Assembly (NCBI RefSeq): GCF_900163655.1
Contig: NZ_FWFG01000016.1
Location: 1 to 49,972, forward strand
DNA: 49,972 nucleotides
From: Brachybacterium nesterenkovii
Lineage (GTDB): Bacteria > Actinomycetota > Actinomycetes > Actinomycetales > Dermabacteraceae
Direction: 5' to 3'
The notes beneath the pieces are model-generated. The model made no database searches. It saw only the letters and a program-made list of their open reading frames with translations, and was not told where the DNA came from. A program made the translations under genes and the position numbers. Each line of letters starts with the position of its first letter. Positions within the stretch are counted from its first letter, which is position 1. Of the stretch, positions 7,738 to 16,541 are shown piece by piece.

Positions 7738-9357
7738 TCACACCTCGGTCGGGACGTCCTCGAGGAAGAAGAACGCGGGGACCTTCGCGGCGTAGTCGCG
7801 GCCGTCGAACTCCCGCCAGCGCACCACCTCGGTCGCGCCCTCGCGCGCCTGGGCGTGCTGGGTGGCCAGGAACATCAGGCCGATCACGCTCGCGAGGCCC
7901 TGGCTGGCCGGGTGCGCGCGCAGCACATCGCCGATGCTCGCCTGGCCCTCGCGGCCGCGCACGTCGTTGACGCGGCCCGTGAGCTCGACGATGTCGATGT
8001 CGTTGGTGCGCACGAGGTCGGCGAGGACCTCGACGGACAGCGTGGTCGCGTCGTGCACCTCGGCCTCGGCGGGCGCCCCCGGGTCTGTGGGGTCCTTGAG
8101 GTTGTGCTGGGCCACGGAGGAGAGGCGCGCCCGCGACAGCTCGAGCTCGAGCGGGAACGGTGAGCGGGAGGGCACCTCGTCCTTCTGGGACAGCGCCAGG
8201 TGCTGGGCCTCCTGGAGGAGGTCGAGGAGCACGCGGTGCTGACGGAAGTCCTGGGAGCGGACGAAGCGGGCCAGCGAGCGGTACAGCTCGGTCTTGACGT
8301 CCAGGACCTCCTGCGCGGGCTCGTAGAGGTCGGAGAAGACGTTGGCGAGACGCTCGCGCTCGGTGCGGGTGAGCTGGCGGGCGAAGTCACGCTCGAGGAG
8401 GCGATCGACGAGCTCCTGCGCCCTGCGGTTCTGCGAGGGATCGTTGAGCATCCGGAAGAACGCGGTGAAGGTGCGGCCCACGGTCGACTGCCCCAGCAGG
8501 TCGTCGCCCGCGAGCAGCTGCTCGAGGACCTCGCCGCGCGAGCCCTCGGGAGCGAGGATCTGCTCGCGCAGGTGGAGGTCGACGGCGCGGAGGTCCTCGC
8601 GGTACTGCAGGAAGTCGCCGGAGAGCTCAGAGGCGATCTGCAGGATGTCCCGCAGGCGGTCGAGGGAGGCCTCGGGGCTGGGGAGCATGAGCTCGCCCTC
8701 GGACAGCTCGCGGATCTGCCGCTCGATGCGCTCGCGCTGGGCCTGCAGGCCCGCGAGGCGGATGTCGCGGTCCTTCTCCGTCTCCTGGGCGAGGCGGTCG
8801 AACTGCTGGACCACCAGCTGCAGGCGCGACTCGGTGGTGGTGGGGCGGTGCTCCTCGAGGGAGACGATGAACTGGATCGCGTCGATCGTCGCCGGCGAGG
8901 GCTCGAACGTCGTCTCGGCGCGGTGGGGGTCGTCGCGGCGGGTCAGGTAGCCCTCGCGCACCCAGGCGTCGCAGTACTCGGCGGCGGTGCGGCCGCGGCT
9001 CGGGGCGGGCTCGGACGATGACGCCGCGGCACCAGCAGGGTCCGCGACGGTGCCCTCCGCGGCGCGCTCCGCGCTCGCCGGGACGACCGCGCCCGGACCC
9101 GCGAGGTTGCCCTCCCCCGCCTCGTCGTGCAGCAGGTGCAGGTGCAGGCCCACGCGGGCGATCATCTCCGAGCGCGGCAGGCGCCGGTCCCCGGCCGGGA
9201 ACACCGACTGCAGGATCGCGAGGACGGCCGGGGCCTTGGTCGCCGCGAGCAGACGCCACGTGCTCAGGCGCCGCAGCTGCTCGTACTCCGCCTTGCGCGC
9301 GGCCACCGCGTCCGTGCGCGGCGCGGCGTGGGAGGCGGTCTCGCTCGGGGTGGTCAC
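7738..9357 (-). CDS. jetA: DUF3375 protein, JetA/MksF-like subunit of a Wadjet SMC complex
   Basis: This 539-aa protein resembles DUF3375, the kleisin-type JetA subunit of the Wadjet plasmid-defence system. Family features visible are the N-terminal LRRLSTWRLLAATKAPAVLA, the middle TTTESRLQLVVQQFDRLAQE followed by a long charged helix (about residues 180-210), GRTFTAFFRMLNDPSQ, and a helical C-terminal half. A low-complexity insert (about residues 78-115) interrupts the N-terminal domain. The GTG at 9357 is chosen because TAGACT ends 8 nt upstream and the protein pattern starts there. JetA is normally followed immediately by jetB; here the next minus-strand gene is jetB, but about 7 kb downstream, beyond the bet cassette. 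Confidence 0.8.
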   Translation of the reverse strand: MTTPSETASHAAPRTDAVAARKAEYEQLRRLSTWRLLAATKAPAVLAILQSVFPAGDRRLPRSEMIARVGLHLHLLHDEAGEGNLAGPGAVVPASAERAAEGTVADPAGAAASSSEPAPSRGRTAAEYCDAWVREGYLTRRDDPHRAETTFEPSPATIDAIQFIVSLEEHRPTTTESRLQLVVQQFDRLAQETEKDRDIRLAGLQAQRERIERQIRELSEGELMLPSPEASLDRLRDILQIASELSGDFLQYREDLRAVDLHLREQILAPEGSRGEVLEQLLAGDDLLGQSTVGRTFTAFFRMLNDPSQNRRAQELVDRLLERDFARQLTRTERERLANVFSDLYEPAQEVLDVKTELYRSLARFVRSQDFRQHRVLLDLLQEAQHLALSQKDEVPSRSPFPLELELSRARLSSVAQHNLKDPTDPGAPAEAEVHDATTLSVEVLADLVRTNDIDIVELTGRVNDVRGREGQASIGDVLRAHPASQGLASVIGLMFLATQHAQAREGATEVVRWREFDGRDYAAKVPAFFFLEDVPTEV

Positions 9358-9365
9358 GGGCGCTG

Positions 9366-9371
9366 AGTCTA
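9366..9371 (-). promoter_or_regulatory. Leaderless -10 box of jetA
   Basis: TAGACT on the minus strand, 8 nt before the GTG at 9357, inside the 26-nt gap to the preceding gene. It suggests jetA is transcribed on its own as well as by readthrough. Confidence 0.45.
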
Positions 9372-9383
9372 CCGGGGCACGCG

Positions 9384-10937
9384 TCACCGACCCCCGAGCA
9401 GGCGGACCTCGCCGTCGACCTGCGCGAGCGCCCGCCCGCCCGAGACCGGCCGCAGGTCCTCGACCGCACGCACCGTCCAGCCCTGGGCGACGACGTCCCC
9501 CGTCGCATCGTCGATCACGCGGACGCGCCGCGCCCCGGCCGGGTCCAGCGCGGCCTCGCGCGCGCGGTCGTCGATGAGCACCGTGGTCCCGGCGCCGAGG
9601 GCTCCGCGCACGTCGTCGCCCTCGGCCTCGAGGGTCCAGACGGTCTCGCCGGTCACCAGGTCGTCGTCGATCACGAGCCCGGCGTCGTCGATCCGCACGA
9701 CGTCGCGCCCGTCGACCCCCACGAGAGCCCGGTAGGAGCCGGCGGTGGCCTCGGTCCCGGGGACCCGCCAGTCCGCATGCGCCTCGCTCGCCACGAGCAG
9801 GCCGCTCTGCGCGCCGTCCGCCGACGAGCCGGAGACGACCGCCCTGCCCCGCGTGATGCTCGCGGACCAGGTGCCGGGGGCGGTGGGCGCGCTCTCCCAC
9901 AGCGGGGCGCCGTCCGCGGACGCCCGGGCCGTGACGGCGCCGTCCTCGCCCGTGCAGACCGCCAGAACCGGCGGCGGCACGTCCTGGGCGAGCGCCGTCT
10001 GCGGGGCGACGACACGGCAGGGCTCGTCGGCCCCGGCGATCCGGCGCCCGCTCAGGTGGCCCGTGGCGGGGTCGGCCCAGAACCAGCCCTGGCCCGCGAC
10101 GGCGCGGACGATCTCCGAGGGCAGGATCCCGGAGGACCGCAGCGTCCCGACCAGCGAGGCGCCGTCGTCCCCGGGCGCGGGCAGCGGCTCGCCCTCCGGG
10201 TCCGGGCTCGAGGGGGCCGGGCCGACGTCGATGCTCCAGCCGGGCTCCCCCGCCGGTGCCGCCGGGTCCACGCCCCGTTCGATGCAGGTGGCCGCGTCGC
10301 AGGTGCGCAGCGCGAGGACGCCGTCGCTGAGCGCCACCGGCTCACCGTCGACCGTCGTGCCCTGTGCGGGGGCGTCGACGGGGGCGATGCGGGTGGAGCC
10401 GTCGCGGACCAGCAGCACCCAGCGGCCGTCCGGGGTCAGCCCGACGGCATCGCCCGCTGCCGCGCCGAGGTCGCTGACGGCGGTGCCGTCGGCGGCGATG
10501 AGCTGCGCGGCCCCGTCCGCCCGCAGCACCAGGATCGGCGAGGGCGCCTCGGTACCGGGGACGGAGACCACCCGGTCATCGGCCCGGAGGGGCTCGAGGT
10601 CCGTCAGCTGCCGGCCTCCCAGCTCCCCGGCGCGCTGGGCGAGCGCGAAGGGGACCGTCAGGGCCAGGGCCGTCGCGGCGGCGACGCCGAGGGCGGTCAG
10701 GCGCAGGGCGCGGCGGCGCGCGGACAGGACCCGCACCAGCGCGGCCACGACGAGCGCCCCGACGGCCAGCCCGATCGCCGCGGCGCCGACGATCCGCAGC
10801 AGCGCGCTCAGACGATCCTCACCGTACACCCAGGCGAGAGTCCCCAGGCTCCCGAGGATCACGGCCAGCGCGACCCACATGACCGGGTCCCGCCGCGTCC
10901 CCTCACGCACCCCCGTGCGCGCCCCCGTCGCCGCCAT
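9384..10937 (-). CDS. Membrane-anchored beta-propeller-like (PQQ-repeat-like) protein
   Basis: This 517-aa protein has three hydrophobic segments near residues 20-37, 45-68 and 78-100. The large remainder of about 400 residues is rich in Ala, Gly, Asp and Val and shows repeated short patterns such as DGRWVLLVRDGS, GQGWFWADPATG and APLWESAPTAPG. These recall PQQ-like or quinoprotein-type propeller repeats exported outside the membrane. I cannot assign a function or confirm the number of blades. A CDAATC pair of Cys may form a disulfide. It starts 7 nt after the tgt stop, so it is probably the last gene of the glycosyltransferase-tgt operon. Confidence 0.7.
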   Translation of the reverse strand: MAATGARTGVREGTRRDPVMWVALAVILGSLGTLAWVYGEDRLSALLRIVGAAAIGLAVGALVVAALVRVLSARRRALRLTALGVAAATALALTVPFALAQRAGELGGRQLTDLEPLRADDRVVSVPGTEAPSPILVLRADGAAQLIAADGTAVSDLGAAAGDAVGLTPDGRWVLLVRDGSTRIAPVDAPAQGTTVDGEPVALSDGVLALRTCDAATCIERGVDPAAPAGEPGWSIDVGPAPSSPDPEGEPLPAPGDDGASLVGTLRSSGILPSEIVRAVAGQGWFWADPATGHLSGRRIAGADEPCRVVAPQTALAQDVPPPVLAVCTGEDGAVTARASADGAPLWESAPTAPGTWSASITRGRAVVSGSSADGAQSGLLVASEAHADWRVPGTEATAGSYRALVGVDGRDVVRIDDAGLVIDDDLVTGETVWTLEAEGDDVRGALGAGTTVLIDDRAREAALDPAGARRVRVIDDATGDVVAQGWTVRAVEDLRPVSGGRALAQVDGEVRLLGGR

Positions 10938-10943
10938 CGCGTC

Positions 10944-12200
10944 TCAGCGGGGCGACCCGTAGTAGGCGCCGGTGGTCTCCTCGCGCAGCGCGTCGAGCTC
11001 GCCGGCGCCGATCGCGGCGCGGATGCGGTCGACGAGCCGCACGACGAAGCGCTCGTTGTGGATGGTGCACAGCGTCGAGGACAGCATCTCCTTGGCGCGG
11101 AACAGGTGGTGGATGTAGGCCGCCGTGTAGTGCTCACAGGTGTAGCAGTCGCAGCTGTCGTCGATGGGCGCGAACTGACGGCGGTAGCGCGATCCCGTGA
11201 GGTTCACGCGGCCGGTGCGCGTGTAGACGGCGCTGTTGCGGGCCACGCGGGACGGGGAGACGCAGTCGAAGGTGTCGGCGCCGGCGGCCACCGCCGCGAA
11301 GAGGTCGTCGACCTCGCTGATGCCCAGCAGGTGGCGCGGGCGGTCCTCGGGCAGCTCGTCGGTGACCCAGCCGACGATCGTCCCCAGGTTCTCCTTCTCG
11401 AGCGCGCCGCCGATGCCGAAGCCGTCGAAGGCCTGCCCGTCGACCTCCATCGTCCCGAGGTCCCGGGCGGCCGTGCGGCGCAGGTCCTCGTACTGAGCGC
11501 CCTGGATCACGCCCCAGAGCTGCTGGTAGGGCCGATGGGTGCGCTCGGCGGTCAGGCGCCGGTGCTCGGCCAGGCACCGCTGCGCCCACAGCCGGGTGCG
11601 CTCAAGGGCCTGCTCCTGGTAGCCGCGGGAGTTCATGAGGGTGGTCAGCTCGTCGAAGGCGAACATGATGTCGGCGCCGAGCCCGTGCTGGATCCGCATC
11701 GAGATCTCGGGGGTGAAGCGGTGGACGTCGCCGTTGATGAAGGAGCGGAACGTGACGCCGTCGTCGTCGACGTGGGCCAGGCGCTCCTTACCCTCGGCGA
11801 CGGCGTCATCCTCGCCCGAGGCGGTGCGCGCCCTCTCCCCGCCCGAGAACTCCGAGGACAGCACCTTCTTGAAGCCGGCGCCGAGGCTCATCACCTGGAA
11901 GCCGCCGGAGTCGGTGTAGGTGGGGCCGGGCCAGTTCATGAACGCGCCGAGGCCCCCGGCCTCGTCGACGAGGTCGTGGCCGGGCTGGAGGTACAGGTGG
12001 TAGGCGTTGGCCAGGAGCGCCTGGGCCCCGAGCTGCGTCATCGACTCCGGCAGGACGGCCTTGACCGTGGCCTTGGTGCCGACGGGCACGAAGGCTGGCG
12101 TGGCGATCTGCCCGTGCGGCGTGGTGATCACGCCGGCGCGGGCCTTGGCGCCGTCGCGCGCGGTGACGGCGAAGCCGGTGGCGGCGGAGCGCGGGGCCAT
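10944..12200 (-). CDS. tgt: tRNA-guanine(34) transglycosylase
   Basis: This 418-aa enzyme exchanges the wobble guanine of GUN-anticodon tRNAs for preQ1 in queuosine synthesis. Visible hallmarks are PAFVPVGTKATVKAV, the catalytic Asp in YTDSGGFQVMSLG, the second Asp in DTFDCVSPSRVARN, and the zinc site CDCYTCEHYTAAYIHHLF. An insert near residues 135-165 (SGGERARTASGEDDAVAEGK) is longer than in typical bacterial Tgt. The ATG at 12200 (MAPRSAATGF) fits the family start better than the ATG at 12281, which lies inside the preceding gene. It follows the glycosyltransferase stop by 14 nt. No queuosine biosynthesis gene is nearby. Confidence 0.94.
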   Translation of the reverse strand: MAPRSAATGFAVTARDGAKARAGVITTPHGQIATPAFVPVGTKATVKAVLPESMTQLGAQALLANAYHLYLQPGHDLVDEAGGLGAFMNWPGPTYTDSGGFQVMSLGAGFKKVLSSEFSGGERARTASGEDDAVAEGKERLAHVDDDGVTFRSFINGDVHRFTPEISMRIQHGLGADIMFAFDELTTLMNSRGYQEQALERTRLWAQRCLAEHRRLTAERTHRPYQQLWGVIQGAQYEDLRRTAARDLGTMEVDGQAFDGFGIGGALEKENLGTIVGWVTDELPEDRPRHLLGISEVDDLFAAVAAGADTFDCVSPSRVARNSAVYTRTGRVNLTGSRYRRQFAPIDDSCDCYTCEHYTAAYIHHLFRAKEMLSSTLCTIHNERFVVRLVDRIRAAIGAGELDALREETTGAYYGSPR

Positions 12201-12214
12201 AGGCGTCAGTCTGC

Positions 12215-13060
12215 TCACGCGCCGGAGGCGGCGGAACCCATGCGGCGTGCGAGCACGGCATAGGCGGCGCGTCGCTTCCACGCCCCTGTCTTCGCCATGA
12301 GGACACCGCGACGGACATCACCGGATGAGACGACGCCGGGGAGATCTCGCCGCATACGCCGCACGAATGCAGCCCCCTGAGCGGCCTGCTCGTTCGTCAG
12401 GCGCACGCTCCACTGGGACGCACTGATGCGGAACCGGGAATGGACCTGCGGGAGCGCCACGAGATCCCCTCGACGCAGCACTCGAACATAGCTGGCGACA
12501 TCGATGAGGAAGGGCTCTGTCGCATCCCACCATCCCGCCGCCTCGAGGTCCGCACGGCGCATCATGACATTCCCCGGCTCCCCGAAGATGTTCCCGCCCC
12601 CTCGGACGGTGCGTCTGATTCCCTCCGCCCCGTCCGCACGGCCGGCGAGCCCCCCGAGTCCCATCGGGGAGAGGAACTCGCGATCGTTCGCATCGATCAT
12701 CTGACGACGCGAGGCGACGAACGTCACGCCGTCCTCGAACGCCGCAGCCTGCTCACGGAGAGCCCCAGAGCACAGGACGTCGTCGCCGGGCAACAGCTTG
12801 ATGAGGTCGCCTTCGGCCGCCTCGGCCACCCTCGTCCAGTTGCGCAGCGCGCCCCCGCCGGGCGGCGTCGCGTCGAGGACGCGCAGGCGAGGGTGACCGG
12901 CATACCGCTCGATCACGGCCGCGGTATCATCCGCAGACGAGTGGTCTGCGATGACCACCTCGAAATCGTCGTAGTCCTGCTCGAGCACCGAATCGAGCGT
13001 GGCACCGAGGTATGCCCCGTTGTTGTACGACGGGATGACGACGGAGACGCGCGGGCTCAT
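12215..13060 (-). CDS. Family 2 glycosyltransferase
   Basis: This 281-aa GT-A fold enzyme is probably cytoplasmic. The N-terminal nucleotide-sugar domain reads RVSVVIPSYNNGAYLGATLD, followed by DFEVVIADHSSADDT and the metal-binding GDD in LIKLLPGDDVLCSG. No membrane segment is visible. Its ATG overlaps the stop of the upstream polyprenol-phosphate glycosyltransferase (ATGA), so the two are coupled. Donor and acceptor cannot be predicted. It belongs with the surface glycan genes to its right. Confidence 0.87.
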   Translation of the reverse strand: MSPRVSVVIPSYNNGAYLGATLDSVLEQDYDDFEVVIADHSSADDTAAVIERYAGHPRLRVLDATPPGGGALRNWTRVAEAAEGDLIKLLPGDDVLCSGALREQAAAFEDGVTFVASRRQMIDANDREFLSPMGLGGLAGRADGAEGIRRTVRGGGNIFGEPGNVMMRRADLEAAGWWDATEPFLIDVASYVRVLRRGDLVALPQVHSRFRISASQWSVRLTNEQAAQGAAFVRRMRRDLPGVVSSGDVRRGVLMAKTGAWKRRAAYAVLARRMGSAASGA

Positions 13061-14214
13061 GCCAGATGCTCCTCACGGTGCTGTGCAGCGAGCTCCTGCG
13101 GATCTAGCTTCCGCTGCACAGCTCGCCCTCGTTCGAACGCGCGCCGGGAGTCGGCGGGCCGGGGTACGGTCCGCACCGGCAGCGCATGCTGCGTCCGCGT
13201 CTCCACCTTTTCGTGCGGGTAGCGGCGCTCATGGGCCGTCCCAACGTGGACCGCCTGCAGGGAATAGAGCGGGCGGTCCTGCACCTCGGAGTAGATCCGC
13301 CCGACATAGGAGCCGATGATCCCGAGCGTGATGATCTGAACGCTGCCCACACCCAGGACGGAGATCACGATGAAGCTCCAGCCGGGCACGACCGAGCTGG
13401 GGTCGATGATCTTCGAGATGCCGATGTAGAGAGCCAGGAGTATCGCCAGAGCCGCGACGACGAAACCGATTCTCGTGATGACCTGGAGCGGGAAGGTCGA
13501 GAAGCCGAGAATGCCGTCACCGGCGAGCTTCATCATCTTCGACCACGGGTAGTGGGACTCGCCATGCTTGCGCTCATCGCGATCGAACGGGACGGCGACC
13601 TGCTTGAAACCGACGCCGGAGACGATGCCCCGCATGTAGCGGTCATGCTCGCGGTATCGCATCACCTCGAGCACGACCTTGCGGTCCATCAGGCGGAAGT
13701 CACCGGTGTTGCGCGGGATCTTGATGTCGCCGATCCGCTCGAGCAACCGGTAGTAGAGATCCGCCGTCACACGTTTGAAGAACGTGTCCTTGCGCGTCCG
13801 ACGCTGGGCGTACGCGACGTCATACCCCTCCTCCCACTTCTCGATGAGCTCGAGGGCGACGCTCGGCGGGTCCTGCAGATCCGCGTCCATGATCACGACC
13901 GCATCGCCCGCGCTGTGGTCCATGCCTGCCGTGATCGCACGCTGGTGACCGAAGTTCCGGGAGAAGTCCAGGACGGTGACGCGCGGATCCGCGGCGTGCA
14001 GGCTCAGAAGTCTGGCGAGCGTGTCGTCCCGACTGCCGTCGTTGATGTAGATGAACTCGAGGTCATAGGGCAATTTCAGCGTCGTCCCGGTGACTGCCTC
14101 ATGGAAGTGCTCCACATTGACGCCCTCGTTGTAGAACGGGACGACGAACGAGATGAGCGCACGCTGCGGGGCGGAGTCGTCGCTGAGGTCGGGGGCGGGA
14201 AGTGCGGCAGGCAT
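13057..14214 (-). CDS. Polyprenol-phosphate glycosyltransferase, DPM1/GtrB type
   Basis: A 385-aa GT2 enzyme. Residues about 20-235 are the catalytic domain: ISFVVPFYNEGVNVEHFHEA, INDGSRDDT, the DADLQDPP metal site, and RNTGDFRLMDRKV. Two membrane segments follow (about 245-268 and 280-308), as in GtrB and undecaprenyl-phosphate glucosyl- or mannosyltransferases. It should attach a sugar to a polyprenyl phosphate on the inner face, supplying GT-C enzymes such as the large membrane proteins nearby. The C-terminal tail of about 70 residues is charged and unconserved. A TAGCCT -10 candidate at 14260-14265 gives a leader of about 40 nt. Confidence 0.9.
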   Translation of the reverse strand: MPAALPAPDLSDDSAPQRALISFVVPFYNEGVNVEHFHEAVTGTTLKLPYDLEFIYINDGSRDDTLARLLSLHAADPRVTVLDFSRNFGHQRAITAGMDHSAGDAVVIMDADLQDPPSVALELIEKWEEGYDVAYAQRRTRKDTFFKRVTADLYYRLLERIGDIKIPRNTGDFRLMDRKVVLEVMRYREHDRYMRGIVSGVGFKQVAVPFDRDERKHGESHYPWSKMMKLAGDGILGFSTFPLQVITRIGFVVAALAILLALYIGISKIIDPSSVVPGWSFIVISVLGVGSVQIITLGIIGSYVGRIYSEVQDRPLYSLQAVHVGTAHERRYPHEKVETRTQHALPVRTVPRPADSRRAFERGRAVQRKLDPQELAAQHREEHLA

Positions 14215-14259
14215 CGACGATCTTTCGGTCGGGTGCGGCAGGCCCGCACAATCCCCACC

Positions 14260-14265
14260 AGGCTA
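14260..14265 (-). promoter_or_regulatory. -10 box for the glycosyltransferase-tgt operon
   Basis: TAGCCT on the minus strand, 45 nt before the ATG at 14214; GAAAGA is the best ribosome binding site candidate. Confidence 0.35.
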
Positions 14266-14390
14266 TCGGACGGCTCCCCCGGCCACGTCTCTCTTCTCCC
14301 TGTGTCGTGTGCGACACGTCCCGGTCCGCACAGTCCCGGCGGGCCGCATCCACGGTCCGATCTGAGCACTGGGCGCTCCCATCGATCGAC

Positions 14391-14396
14391 TACCCT
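14391..14396 (+). promoter_or_regulatory. Leaderless -10 box of the acyltransferase gene
   Basis: TACCCT followed by 9 nt and the ATG at 14406; no Shine-Dalgarno sequence is present. Confidence 0.5.
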
Positions 14397-14405
14397 TGAT
14401 CGGAC

Positions 14406-16541
14406 ATGGTCCCCGCCGAGCGCTCCCCACGCTCCGGACGCGGACGCCGACGCGGCAGCGCGAGATCCCCATTCGCCGGGCTGAGCGCGCACGGGCGCCC
14501 GTCCGGTCGTTGCGCGCTGACGCCCTCGTCCGACCCCTCCCTGTCTGCGCGCCGCTTCCGCCCCGAGCTCCAGGGCCTGCGCGCCGTCGCCATCCTCATG
14601 GTGGTCTGCTACCACATCTGGTTCGACCGGGTCTCCGGCGGCGTCGACATCTTCCTGCTGATCTCGGCGTTCCTGCTGACCGACTCGTTCACGCGGCGGC
14701 TCGAGGCCGACGCTCCTCTCGAGGTCGTGGCCTACTGGGGCAAGGCGTTCAAGCGCCTGCTGGCGCCCGCCGCGATCGTGATCGCCGGGACGATGATCGC
14801 CGTGGCGCTGTGGTATCCGCCCAGCCGCTTCGCCGACCTCGTGGTGCAGTCCCTGGCGTCGGCCACGTTCTGGGAGAACTGGCACCTCGCCTTCCGGGGC
14901 GTGGACTACTACGCGGCCGACGGGGACGGCGTCAGCCCGTTCCAGCAGTTCTGGTCGCTGTCGATCCAGAGCCAGGTGTTCTTCCTGTGGCCGCTGCTGT
15001 TCGCCCTGGCCGCGCTCGCCCACCGCCGTCTGCGGGCACCGCTGCGGCCCACCCTGCTGCTCGTGTTCGGCGGCATCTTCACCGCCTCGCTCGCCTGGTC
15101 TGTCGTCTCGACGGCCTCGCAGCAGTCCTTCGCGTACTTCGACACCCGCACCCGGCTGTGGGAGTTCGCCCTCGGCTCCCTGCTCGCGCTCGGCCTCCCG
15201 CTGCTGGAGTCCCGCATGAGCAGCACGGACCGACCGGCCCGCGTCCGGGCCGCGGCCGGGTGGGGAGGACTGGTGGCGATCCTCGCGTGCGGCTGGATCG
15301 TGGACGTCCAGGGCGCCTTCCCCGGGTGGATCGCCCTGTGGCCGCTCGGCGCGGCGGTCGTGGTGATCGGTGCCGGAGACACCCGCACCCGGTGGGGCGC
15401 GGACCGCTTGCTGTCCTCCCGGCCCCTGCGCTGGGTCGGGGACATCTCCTACGCCCTGTATCTCGTGCACTGGCCGATCCTGGTGACCGTCGCCCTGCTG
15501 GTCGATGACGAGCATCCCGACCTCGTCCAGGGCACGGCGATCGTGGCGGCGTCCCTGCTGCTGGGGTGGCTGCTGACGCGCTTCGTCGACACCCCGGTGC
15601 GGCGCTGGCGCTGGGCGTCGGCGCGCATCTGGCGCGCCGGGGCGGTCATCACCGCATCGCTCGTCCTGGCCCTGGCCCCCGCCGCGGTGGTCCAGCAGCA
15701 TCTGCAGCGCGATCTGCCGGAGGCGGGGCAGGGCCCCTACATCGGCGCCGCCGCCGTGGGGGCCGAGACCACCCCGACTCCGTCTCGCTTCCAGGAGGAC
15801 TTCGTCCCCTCCCTCGACCAGCTCGACGAGGAGTGGGTGTGGTTCGACCACCCGTGCGACCTCGGCCGGGAGATCCTCTGCGACCAGCTGCTTCCCGAAG
15901 GGGCCGCGCACGAGAAGACGATCGTCGGCTACGGCAATTCCCACGTCCAGCAGTTCATGGGATCGCTCGAGCCGCTCGCGCGCGACAGGTCCTGGCAGCT
16001 GACCCGGCCGACCATCGGAGGCTGCGACTACCTGCTGGAGCAGGCCTCGCAGGAGTGCGTCGTGTGGAACGAGCAGATGCGCGAGCTCCTCGTGGAGCGA
16101 CCGCCGGACGCTGTCGTGCTGCAGGCGACGCTGATCCGCCGCGAGGACGGCGATCGCGAGGTCCCGATGCCCGGCTACGCGGAAGCAGGCCAGTTCCTGC
16201 TGGATCACGGCATCGACGTGATCGCCATCCGCGACGCGCCCCGCTGGCCGTACCAGGTGCCCGAGTGCGTGCACGCGAACGGGGAGGACTCGCCGGCGTG
16301 CACGATGCCGCGGAGCGAGATGTACGAAGCCACCGCCCCCTTCGCACCGTTGCAGCAGACCACCGAGGCGCGAATCTTCACCATCGACCCCGTGGATGCG
16401 TTCTGCCCCGACGGGGTCTGCCGACCGGTGATCGGGAACGTGCTCGTCTTCTTCGACGACAACCACCCGACGCGCGCGTTCGAGACGACACTCGCCCCCG
16501 AGGTCGAGCGCCAGCTGCGGGATCAGGGCTTCTCGTTCTGA
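14406..16541 (+). CDS. OafA-type acyltransferase 3 with C-terminal SGNH domain
   Basis: This 711-aa protein has two parts. Residues about 55-430 form the acyltransferase-3 membrane domain with ten or eleven segments: FRPELQGLRAVAILMVVCYH (catalytic His), GGVDIFLLISAFLLT, and a central SYALYLVHWPILV. Residues about 490-711 form an extracytoplasmic SGNH-hydrolase-like domain with a nucleophile Ser512 in GYGNSH and a DxxH dyad at Asp684/His687 (DDNHP). Such proteins O-acetylate surface polysaccharides. The block-I motif has Asn before Ser where GDS is usual. The first 45 residues are an Arg-rich, unconserved cytoplasmic tail. Its 3' end overlaps the converging gene by 19 bp. Confidence 0.9.
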   Translation: MVPAERSPRSGRGRRRGSARSPFAGLSAHGRPSGRCALTPSSDPSLSARRFRPELQGLRAVAILMVVCYHIWFDRVSGGVDIFLLISAFLLTDSFTRRLEADAPLEVVAYWGKAFKRLLAPAAIVIAGTMIAVALWYPPSRFADLVVQSLASATFWENWHLAFRGVDYYAADGDGVSPFQQFWSLSIQSQVFFLWPLLFALAALAHRRLRAPLRPTLLLVFGGIFTASLAWSVVSTASQQSFAYFDTRTRLWEFALGSLLALGLPLLESRMSSTDRPARVRAAAGWGGLVAILACGWIVDVQGAFPGWIALWPLGAAVVVIGAGDTRTRWGADRLLSSRPLRWVGDISYALYLVHWPILVTVALLVDDEHPDLVQGTAIVAASLLLGWLLTRFVDTPVRRWRWASARIWRAGAVITASLVLALAPAAVVQQHLQRDLPEAGQGPYIGAAAVGAETTPTPSRFQEDFVPSLDQLDEEWVWFDHPCDLGREILCDQLLPEGAAHEKTIVGYGNSHVQQFMGSLEPLARDRSWQLTRPTIGGCDYLLEQASQECVVWNEQMRELLVERPPDAVVLQATLIRREDGDREVPMPGYAEAGQFLLDHGIDVIAIRDAPRWPYQVPECVHANGEDSPACTMPRSEMYEATAPFAPLQQTTEARIFTIDPVDAFCPDGVCRPVIGNVLVFFDDNHPTRAFETTLAPEVERQLRDQGFSF

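Noticed and set aside
9018-12263. A 1081-codon plus-strand open frame across jetA, the propeller-like gene and tgt
   Set aside because: It spans several well-supported minus-strand genes and has no domain signature; it is a composition shadow.
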